Source: CAZMXI01 sp964570205 (GTDB taxonomy: Bacteria; Planctomycetota; Phycisphaerae; Tepidisphaerales; Tepidisphaeraceae). Taken from it: 24,166 nt of DNA. The notes beneath the pieces were generated by a model, which made no database searches, was not told where the DNA came from, and saw nothing but the letters and a program-made list of their open reading frames with translations. The stretch's first letter is position 1; the number at the start of each line of letters is the position of its first letter. The translations under genes were made by a program, and so were the position numbers. The stretch is from positions 1 through 24,166 of the forward strand of contig CAZMXI010000068.1 of NCBI GenBank assembly GCA_964570205.1. The letters run 5' to 3'. Shown one piece after another: positions 1 to 5,694 of this stretch.

Positions 1-943
1 CGACCTTGAGGGTCGTGTATCGCTCATACCTGTAGCCCGCCGTCGCGGGATCGGCGTCGGCGATCCCGCGACGGTAGGCCACATTCTCATCCGTTTGAAA
101 CGAGACCAGCAACCCGCCATCTTCCCGAAACGCCAGATACGGAGCGCCCGCCGCCCAGCCCGCGCGGGCGAGATTGGTCGGCTGATAGACCAACTCCCGC
201 TCGGCCGCCCACGTGGCCCCATCATCCTTTGAGCGAACCATCCGCACAACGAAGCGGAACGGCGGGACATCGGATGCCTCGAAGCAGGCCAGGAGCGAAC
301 CATCTTTCGCTCGGACGACACTGGGCATTCCATCACGGGAGCCAGCTCTCCGAGCGACGACAATCGGCCGCCCCCACGTCTTGCCGTCATCCAGCGATCT
401 CTTCATCTCTATCCGCTGCTCGGGGTAAATGCCCTCTTCGCTGGCGTAATAGGCATGCAGCACATCCTTCGACGGCCTGAACAGGAACGGTTCCCATAGG
501 CCCACCGAGCCGGTGGCAACCGTGCCGTGCCGCCGCCACGTCCAGCCGTTATCCCTGCTGGAATAGACTTCAATACGGAAACGGCGCTGATCCAGCGTAT
601 GGTGGCGGTACGCCACCAGGATCGTGCCATCGCCCATTTGCAGGGGAAAGGCGTTGGCGACATCGACCCGGCCCGCATCCTCGGCAATCCGTCGGTAATC
701 GGCCCAGGTCTTTCCGCCGTCTTTGCTGCCGACGCAGCCGATCGCCTTGCCGCCAGGAATCGAATGGTCGAACGTGACGAGCAGAGCCCCGTCGGCCAGT
801 TCAACGGCCCGTGGATAGAAGGCAGCGTGACCGTAGATGGGGCGGAATCCGTCTTGATCGCCAACCTGCCCTGGGGAAGCATGCGCTGCCACCAGAAACA
901 TGGCCATCGTGAGGATTATCCTGCCTGAGAATGAACAGCTCAT
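1..943 (-). CDS. Secreted sialidase / BNR-repeat glycosyl hydrolase-like protein (C-terminus outside window)
   Basis: Translating the minus strand from ATG 943 gives an open frame to the left edge (314 codons, no stop), so the C-terminus lies outside the window. The first 25 or so residues form a signal peptide (basic start, then ILTMAMFLVAAHA). Four Asp-box motifs (S-x-D-x-G-x-T-W) follow: SKDGGKTW, SSRDNGWTW, SLDDGKTW and SKDDGATW. These define a sialidase-type beta-propeller, seen in exo-alpha-sialidases and many planctomycete secreted proteins of unproven substrate. The role is probably periplasmic or extracellular glycan recognition or hydrolysis; the catalytic residues cannot be assigned with confidence from the partial protein. 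The start was chosen because the signal peptide begins there. A stronger Shine-Dalgarno/ATG pair lies upstream at 1067 but is out of frame. Confidence 0.8.
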   Translation of the reverse strand, partial: MSCSFSGRIILTMAMFLVAAHASPGQVGDQDGFRPIYGHAAFYPRAVELADGALLVTFDHSIPGGKAIGCVGSKDGGKTWADYRRIAEDAGRVDVANAFPLQMGDGTILVAYRHHTLDQRRFRIEVYSSRDNGWTWRRHGTVATGSVGLWEPFLFRPSKDVLHAYYASEEGIYPEQRIEMKRSLDDGKTWGRPIVVARRAGSRDGMPSVVRAKDGSLLACFEASDVPPFRFVVRMVRSKDDGATWAAERELVYQPTNLARAGWAAGAPYLAFREDGGLLVSFQTDENVAYRRGIADADPATAGYRYERYTTLKV

Positions 944-1072
944 CTCGCCTGTTATGGCGCGGCCAGCGGCGTTCTGCAAGCGGATTCGCGGTGGATGGCC
1001 GCGCGGCGCCGTTCCAAAGGCTTCTTTCTCGCGACCGGGCAATCGCCACCACGCCCACAAAACCCATAATTT

Positions 1073-1077
1073 CCTCC
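1073..1077 (-). promoter_or_regulatory. Strong Shine-Dalgarno (GGAGG) before an out-of-frame ATG
   Basis: On the minus strand GGAGG is followed by AAATT and ATG at 1067. The frame opened there runs to 801, overlaps the sialidase start in another frame, and encodes nothing recognisable. It may be a leader ORF, a chance match, or a sign of a frameshift at the sialidase N-terminus. Confidence 0.35.
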
Positions 1078-1122
1078 AGAACAAAGCTTTATGACGATAT
1101 GGGCCGCAACGCAAATTCCCTG

Positions 1123-1150
1123 TTAACTGACAGCACTGTTGTGATATAAT
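1123..1150 (+). promoter_or_regulatory. Sigma-70-type promoter with extended -10
   Basis: TTAACT (1123-1128), a 16-nt spacer and a perfect TATAAT (1145-1150). The -10 is preceded by TGA, giving the extended -10 element TGn. No credible ORF begins at the predicted start (about 1157). The transcribed stretch is a set of hairpins ending in an intrinsic terminator, so this promoter most likely drives a small RNA. Confidence 0.65.
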
Positions 1151-1156
1151 ACCTGT

Positions 1157-1325
1157 TGTGGATATGCCGATTCTGCTCCGCCGCTTATGATGCGGCAAAT
1201 CGCACCGCGGCGGAGATGTCTGTTTTTCAAATCACTGGTTCGCTGATCGATGCGGACCAGTGGAACGGGTGGGGAGAGACTGTGGGTGGAAGGGACCGAC
1301 CGGTCGGGCCGGCCCCTTCTTTTTT
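1157..1325 (+). ncRNA. Candidate structured small RNA, three hairpins, about 170 nt
   Basis: This stretch lies between a good extended -10 promoter and an intrinsic terminator and has no convincing ORF. Hairpin 1 (1176-1215) has a perfect 9-bp outer stem CTCCGCCGC/GCGGCGGAG and an inner TGCG/CGCA stem. Hairpin 2 (1233-1262) has 11 consecutive pairs, one of them G-U, closing the 8-nt loop TGATCGAT. A purine-rich linker with several GGG runs follows (1263-1288), then the terminator hairpin (1289-1319) and six T. I do not recognise tmRNA, RNase P, SRP RNA or 6S features. It could be a trans-acting sRNA or an attenuated leader of the lipoprotein gene at 1431, though that gene has its own candidate promoter after the terminator. 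Orientation and boundaries are inferred. Confidence 0.55.
1289..1325 (+). terminator. Intrinsic terminator of the candidate small RNA
   Basis: GAAGGGACCG (1289-1298) pairs with CGGCCCCTTC (1310-1319), nine of ten positions with one A-C mismatch, around an 11-nt loop. A run of six T follows directly (1320-1325). Confidence 0.75.
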
Positions 1326-1389
1326 CTTCTCGTGCCATCCTTCCCCAATGCGGCCAGCCCGCTACAACGCCGCACCTGCATCATTCTTA

Positions 1390-1418
1390 TTGGCGGAGGG
1401 CTCCCCGCGGGATATGAT
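1390..1418 (+). promoter_or_regulatory. Candidate promoter for the lipoprotein gene
   Basis: TTGGCG (1390-1395), a 17-nt spacer and TATGAT (1413-1418). The ATG at 1431 is only 12 nt downstream of the -10, so the mRNA would have a leader of a few nucleotides. Confidence 0.45.
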
Positions 1419-1430
1419 TCAAGTTAGATC

Positions 1431-1856
1431 ATGTCTATCCGCCCCATTCCAATCCCGGCCGGCTTTGTGTTGCTGTGCGCCTTGGCGGTGGCCTGCGACT
1501 CTGGACAGCAGGAGCAAGCCGCGACTCAATCGCCTGAAGGAGCGGCCATTGCGCCCCACCTTCTGGTTGGCATCTGGCAAGCGGAAAGCGACCGAGTGAT
1601 TTTTCTGCTGGATGTCCGTGTGGATGGGACCTTTACCTACGCCACTCGTACCCGCGAGTTCGATGATACCGGCCAGATTCAGCAGAAAGCTCAGGGCCAT
1701 TGGAACATCGAGCAAGGTAAGCTGTCGCTCCGCCTCGAACGGTCCCTGACAGGCGCCGCTCTCCCGTTCGAACGATGTCGGGTAACGCTGTCGCTTACCC
1801 CGGACGCCAACAGCCTGGTTCCCGAGGAGTGCGGCCCGACTTTCCGACGTCGGTGA
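1431..1856 (+). CDS. Small lipoprotein of unknown function
   Basis: This 141-residue protein has a hydrophobic signal region (residues 8-21) ending in a lipobox-like LAVAC with Cys22, so export and lipid anchoring are likely. The mature part has a lipocalin-like rhythm: GIWQ near residue 48, DGTFTY, then GHWNIEQGKLSL, a pattern typical of small beta-sheet proteins that begin G-x-W. Two further cysteines near the C-terminus (CRV and EECG) could form a disulfide. I cannot assign a family. It ends 7 bp from the convergent histidine kinase and follows the small-RNA unit. The start fits a short-leader promoter at 1390-1418. Confidence 0.7.
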   Translation: MSIRPIPIPAGFVLLCALAVACDSGQQEQAATQSPEGAAIAPHLLVGIWQAESDRVIFLLDVRVDGTFTYATRTREFDDTGQIQQKAQGHWNIEQGKLSLRLERSLTGAALPFERCRVTLSLTPDANSLVPEECGPTFRRR

Positions 1857-1863
1857 ATCCCAT

Positions 1864-2970
1864 TCACGCTGTGGGCAGGACCAGCCGGAAGGTCGATCCC
1901 TTGCCCGGCTGTGACTCGGCTTCCAGCCTCCCGCCCATGGTCGCCGCAGCATGATAGGCCAGCATCAGGCCCACGCCCCGCTCTTTCAACTCCGACCGGC
2001 GAACCGGGTCGACCAGCTTCCCCAGCCGCTCCGGGTCGATCCCGGGGCCAGCATCGATAACGGCGACGGCCCACCCTCTGTCCCGCCTGTCGGCCGTAAT
2101 GCGGACCGGCTGCTTGCCGGCATGCCTGACCGCGTTCTCCACCAGGCTGCGCAGCGCCAACCGCAGCACATCGCGGTCCGCCATCACCCACGATTCCCTG
2201 GGCACCTCAACCACGATGCCGACATCACGGGCCTGCTCTTCGGCACGAATTGCCTCCGCGATCTCCTCGACCGTCGCATGCACATCCTGCGGCCCGCTGT
2301 TCATCGGCACCGTGCCGCGCCGCAGCCGGTCCACCTGAAGGTGCCGTTCCATCACCGCCACAGTGTCCAGGATCGACTTGCGCACCAGCAGCAGGTCTTG
2401 CACGCTCTCCGCGAACTCCGGGCGGGGCTGCAGATCGCGGCGGATCACCTCGAGCATCAACACGACGCCGTTCAGGCCCCCCCGCAGGTCGTGCGAAAGG
2501 TACGACATGAACTTCGCCTGCGCCGCGTCCGCAGCGCGGGCCTGATCGAGCCCCGCATCAAACGCAGCGCCCGCGTGTCGCAGCAACAGTGCGTCGATCG
2601 CACCGTTAAGAACGATCAACTCGTCCGGCGTCCAACGGCGCAGCCTTGTTACAACATCCAAGATCGATTCCCGCAGCCTCCGCCACGCCGCAAGCGAGTG
2701 ACGCAGCGAACCGGCCAAGGGCGGCATCGGGCCATCCGCGTCGGTCGAGGCGACCCCCTCGGCGGCCACCAGCCGTGCCAGTTCCTCCACCACCTGCGGG
2801 ACATCGCGTATCCTCGGTCCCAGCATCTCGGTCGAAACGCCTTCCGGCGACGATGCTCCCCCCTCCCAGAGCCTGACAATCGCGTCGCAGCCGCGCCGCA
2901 GCTCTGCCGCCAGCCTGGCAAGCTGCGACTGGGCGTTCCGCTCGCTATTCTGCTCCCTGCGCATCAGCAT
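1864..2970 (-). CDS. Soluble sensor histidine kinase
   Basis: This 368-residue protein has no membrane segment. The first 150 residues are helical and carry no recognised sensor domain. The dimerisation/phosphoacceptor helix carries the H-box LSHDLRGGLNGV with His160 as the predicted phosphorylated residue. The HATPase_c domain follows: an N-box (LRSLVENAVRHAG), a G1 box (VIDAGPGID) and a G2-like segment (ERGVGLMLAYHAAATMGG), ending in GKGSTFRLVLP. It should autophosphorylate on His and pass phosphate to a response regulator, but none is adjacent, so it is an orphan in this window. AGGAG (2978-2982) lies 7 nt before the ATG and supports the start. The stimulus cannot be inferred. Confidence 0.85.
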   Translation of the reverse strand: MLMRREQNSERNAQSQLARLAAELRRGCDAIVRLWEGGASSPEGVSTEMLGPRIRDVPQVVEELARLVAAEGVASTDADGPMPPLAGSLRHSLAAWRRLRESILDVVTRLRRWTPDELIVLNGAIDALLLRHAGAAFDAGLDQARAADAAQAKFMSYLSHDLRGGLNGVVLMLEVIRRDLQPRPEFAESVQDLLLVRKSILDTVAVMERHLQVDRLRRGTVPMNSGPQDVHATVEEIAEAIRAEEQARDVGIVVEVPRESWVMADRDVLRLALRSLVENAVRHAGKQPVRITADRRDRGWAVAVIDAGPGIDPERLGKLVDPVRRSELKERGVGLMLAYHAAATMGGRLEAESQPGKGSTFRLVLPTA

Positions 2971-3135
2971 CCACGCGCTCCTTGCCTCTGTCCGCGGTCG
3001 GGGGCCGTGCCTCGTCGCGGCGATCGGCGCATCAAGTGTATACCATGGGGCGAATTACCGGACGGGGAAAACATGCCGAATGGCCCGCACAGTCAGGCCG
3101 GTGAATCCTGACGGTCCCGCTTCTATAATCTCCCC
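2971..3135. other. Divergent intergenic region between histidine kinase and recO
   Basis: This stretch holds the histidine-kinase Shine-Dalgarno (2978-2982, minus strand) and, at its right end, the recO -10 element TATAAT (3124-3129). No small ORF or hairpin stands out. Confidence 0.6.
3124..3129 (+). promoter_or_regulatory. -10 element of a probable leaderless recO promoter
   Basis: A perfect TATAAT ends 6 nt before the recO ATG at 3136, so transcription would begin at or next to the start codon. There is no Shine-Dalgarno and the -35 region is poor. Confidence 0.55.
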
Positions 3136-3903
3136 ATGGCTCTCGTGAGTGACCGCTGTATTTGCCTGCGGGTAACCGAATACAGCGAGACATCGCAGAT
3201 CCTGACGCTGCTGACGCGCCGACATGGGTTGGTGCGTTCCGTCGCCAAAGGCGCGCACCGCAGAACCAAGGATGGGGCCAGCCGCTTTGGCGGCGGCATC
3301 GACCTGCTTGAGGTCGGCGACGCCGTCTTCACCGACTCGCCGGACAAGGACCTGGCCACCCTCACTGAGTGGCGGCTTCGGGAAGGCCACCCATGTCTCC
3401 GTAAAACTCTTAGAGGTATATACTTAGGATTCTACGCGGCAGAGCTGGTCAGCCTCCTCATTGAAACACACGATCCGCATGTTGAGCTGTTCGATCGCCT
3501 CGAACAGGCACTTCTCGAATTCGGCTCGCCGCGGGCCGAGCAGGCGTTTCTGGCGTTCCAACTGGCACTTCTGAGAGAAACGGGCTACCTGCCTGAGCTG
3601 GGCCGCTGCGCCTCCTGCGGGCAGGCGGTGGCCGACCGCACGACCGGCAGCTTCGTGCTGCCGCTCGGGGGCATCGTCTGCCGAACGTGCGAGGCCGCTT
3701 ACCCTCAACGTGTACCCTTCGACGGCCGGCTGCTCAACGTCATGCGGTCCGTCCTGGGCTGCCTGGGGCGGGGCAACGGCTCGGCGGCCCGACTGCCGGT
3801 CCTGACCCGCCACCAGACCGACCCGATCAATCGCCTGCTGGCCGAATATATGCAGCACACGCTCGGCCGAAGGCTGCGTACCACGCCGTACGTTCTTCGA
3901 TGA
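3136..3903 (+). CDS. recO: DNA repair protein RecO
   Basis: This 255-residue protein has the usual RecO length and order. The N-terminal OB fold runs from the start through SETSQILTLLTRRHGLVRSVAKGAHR and FGGGIDLLEVGD. A helical domain follows, with a four-cysteine zinc site (CASC at 158-161 and CRTC at 182-185). RecO works with RecR to load RecA onto SSB-coated single-stranded DNA and anneals complementary strands in RecF-pathway repair. The start is the first ATG and lies 6 nt after a TATAAT, fitting leaderless expression. A run of codons rare for this genome (CTT AGA GGT ATA TAC TTA GGA, 3409-3429) sits in the middle. A new promoter follows before the next gene, so recO may be monocistronic. 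Confidence 0.92.
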   Translation: MALVSDRCICLRVTEYSETSQILTLLTRRHGLVRSVAKGAHRRTKDGASRFGGGIDLLEVGDAVFTDSPDKDLATLTEWRLREGHPCLRKTLRGIYLGFYAAELVSLLIETHDPHVELFDRLEQALLEFGSPRAEQAFLAFQLALLRETGYLPELGRCASCGQAVADRTTGSFVLPLGGIVCRTCEAAYPQRVPFDGRLLNVMRSVLGCLGRGNGSAARLPVLTRHQTDPINRLLAEYMQHTLGRRLRTTPYVLR

Positions 3904-3930
3904 CTGTACCGGGCGATAGGTCCATTCGCA

Positions 3931-3959
3931 TGTACAGGCGGCGACTGCCCCATTACAAT
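3931..3959 (+). promoter_or_regulatory. Probable leaderless promoter of the BamD-like gene
   Basis: TGTACA (3931-3936), a 17-nt spacer and TACAAT (3954-3959), ending 7 nt before the ATG at 3967. No Shine-Dalgarno is visible. Confidence 0.5.
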
Positions 3960-3966
3960 CCCGGGC

Positions 3967-5007
3967 ATGTGCAAAACGGTTCTGCTTTGGCTGCTGGCGG
4001 GGCTGCTGCTGCCCGCGGGGGCATTGGCGGGAGCGCCCGAGCCTTCCCGATGGGAATGGAAAGACGGCCGCTGGGAGCAGGTTGTCGGGCCGGCCAGCCA
4101 GCCGATTTCGGATGAGACCCTTGATCGCGCCGAGGAGATGATCCAGGCAGGCCAGGCCCGCGCTGCCAAGCGCATCCTCGTCGCCTGGATCCGCACTCAC
4201 CAGAAATCGCCCATCCGCGACCGCGCGGTCTTCCTCCTGGGCCAGGCGAACCACGCCTACGGCGAGCGCATCAGCGCATTCTATAACTTTGACGAAGTCC
4301 TCGACCTGTACCCGGAAAGCCGCTACTACTACCCTGCCCTTCAGCGCCAATATGAGATTGCCGACGCATATTTGAAAGGCCACTCCGAGCGCGAGTTTTT
4401 CTTCTTCTGGGTTACCCGCGAAGAAGAGGCGACCGAGATGCTCTATCGCATCCAGCAGCGTGCACCCGGGTCGCCTCTGGCCGAAAAAGCCCTGCTTCGT
4501 GCCGCCGACTACTACTACGCCTCCAGCCAGTACCAGCTTGCCGCCGACACCTACGCCTTCTATGTGCGCAGCTATCCCCGCAGTTCCGTCATCACAACCG
4601 TGCGGATGAGGCAGGCCTTCGCGACCCTGGCGCAGTTCCGCGGGGTTAAGTTCGATGCCACCCCCATCATTGACGCCCGCCGCCAACTGCTCGATCTGAT
4701 GGAAGGCTATCCTGTCATTGCCGAGCGGGAGAATCTCCCGGCGATCGTCCAGCGCGTCGATGCAGCGCTGGCGAAGAAGCTCTTCGTCACCGCCGACTTC
4801 TTCCGCCGGACCAGCAAGCCCAAAGCCGCCGTCTATTACTTCCAGTACATCGTACAGAACTTCCCCCGAAGCCCCGAGGCCGAGCAGTCCGCGCAGTGGC
4901 TGACGAAAATGCCCCGCGAAGCTTTTGAAATCCCCCAGCCGCCCACACTGGAGCCCGCCCGCATACCGCCTTCAACGCAGCCGGCGCCGAACCGGGAGAG
5001 GCCATGA
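3967..5007 (+). CDS. BamD-like outer-membrane assembly TPR protein
   Basis: This 346-residue protein starts with a signal peptide (LLWLLAGLLLPAGALA) and continues as tetratricopeptide-like helical pairs: DETLDRAEEMIQAGQARAAKRIL, then RDRAVFLLGQANHAYGER, AEKALLRAADYYYASSQYQLAADTYAFYVRSYP and KPKAAVYYFQYIVQNFPRSP. The Y-x2-Y-P-x-S spacing of the repeats resembles BamD/YfiO, the helical scaffold of the outer-membrane protein insertion machine. Unlike classical BamD there is no lipobox cysteine at the cleavage site, so it may be periplasmic or anchored otherwise. The tail is proline-rich. Its stop overlaps the lptE-like start (ATGA at 5004-5007), so the two are translationally coupled, which supports an envelope biogenesis role. 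The precise role is inferred. Confidence 0.75.
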   Translation: MCKTVLLWLLAGLLLPAGALAGAPEPSRWEWKDGRWEQVVGPASQPISDETLDRAEEMIQAGQARAAKRILVAWIRTHQKSPIRDRAVFLLGQANHAYGERISAFYNFDEVLDLYPESRYYYPALQRQYEIADAYLKGHSEREFFFFWVTREEEATEMLYRIQQRAPGSPLAEKALLRAADYYYASSQYQLAADTYAFYVRSYPRSSVITTVRMRQAFATLAQFRGVKFDATPIIDARRQLLDLMEGYPVIAERENLPAIVQRVDAALAKKLFVTADFFRRTSKPKAAVYYFQYIVQNFPRSPEAEQSAQWLTKMPREAFEIPQPPTLEPARIPPSTQPAPNRERP

Positions 5008-5546
5008 AACGTCTTACTCTAGCGGTCCCGATGCTGGCAACTCTGTCGCTTGCGGTGTGCGGTTGCGGATATAACCAGTCCGGCGGCACGGAGAACAAGC
5101 TGGAGGGCGGCTATCACTGGAACTCGCTCTATCGCGAAGATGTGCAAACCGTGGCGGTGCCTGTATTTGCGAGCAAAGACTTCCGGCGTGGCGTGGAATT
5201 CAAGCTTACAGAGGCAGTCATCAAGCAACTTGAGGCTCACGCACCCTACAAAGTCGTCCCCAAGGATCGGGCCGACACGATCCTGGAAGGCCAAGTGACA
5301 TCCGTGACCGCTTCGACCATCGCCAGCGACTTCCGTACCAACCTGCCGCGTGAGCAGCAGTTGACGGTCACTGTAGATTTTGTCTGGAAGGACCTGCGAA
5401 CCGGACGCATTCTCGCTCAACGAAAAGGGCTGACTCAGCAGGCGATGTACTATCCGACCCTTGGCGAGGGTGCATCCACAGGCCAATTGGATGCCGTTGA
5501 ACGCTTGGCGCTGACCATCGTGCAGGAAATGCAGGCGGACTGGTAG
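5004..5546 (+). CDS. lptE: LptE-like outer-membrane lipoprotein
   Basis: This 180-residue protein has a signal peptide ending near VCGCGY, a cysteine-rich lipobox region suited to lipid modification. The mature part has the LptE/RlpB pattern: YREDVQTVAVPVFASKDF, FKLTEAVIKQLE, DTILEGQVTSV, QQLTVTVDFVWKD and ILAQRKGLTQQ, close to the LPS-assembly lipoprotein family that plugs the LptD barrel. LptD is not in this window. GGGAGAGG precedes the ATG, which overlaps the upstream stop by 4 bp. The pairing with a BamD-like protein suggests a diderm envelope with an LPS-type outer membrane. Family assignment rests on motif resemblance and length. Confidence 0.75.
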   Translation: MKRLTLAVPMLATLSLAVCGCGYNQSGGTENKLEGGYHWNSLYREDVQTVAVPVFASKDFRRGVEFKLTEAVIKQLEAHAPYKVVPKDRADTILEGQVTSVTASTIASDFRTNLPREQQLTVTVDFVWKDLRTGRILAQRKGLTQQAMYYPTLGEGASTGQLDAVERLALTIVQEMQADW

Positions 5547-5580
5547 TCTGATCCTGCACGCTGCAACGGTCGTTCCAACT

Positions 5581-5597
5581 GGGGCGTGGATCGCCCC
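5581..5597. other. Short GC hairpin between lptE and ftsH
   Basis: GGGGCG and CGCCCC form a perfect 6-bp stem around TGGAT. No T-run follows, so it is a weak terminator or processing site at best. The lptE-ftsH gap (5547-5694) otherwise holds only the ftsH Shine-Dalgarno GAGGA (5683-5687). Confidence 0.35.
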
Positions 5598-5694
5598 TTG
5601 AGCCTCAATTGGCGTAGAAAAGGCAGACCAGCGCAACGTATGATCGGAAGCCTCGGAGCGATGCAGCGCTGAAGGCAGTAATGAGGAAGTCGTT

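Noticed and set aside
1156..1599. 147-codon plus-strand frame starting at a TTG through the small-RNA unit
   Set aside because: It reads through an intrinsic terminator and into the lipoprotein gene in another frame, has no ribosome site and no family features.
1951..3111. 386-codon plus-strand open frame opposite the histidine kinase
   Set aside because: The minus strand has all histidine-kinase boxes and a Shine-Dalgarno; this frame is His/Arg/Pro-rich shadow sequence.
3424..4686. 420-codon minus-strand open frame opposite recO and the TPR gene
   Set aside because: It crosses the boundary of two real genes and shows no recognisable domain.
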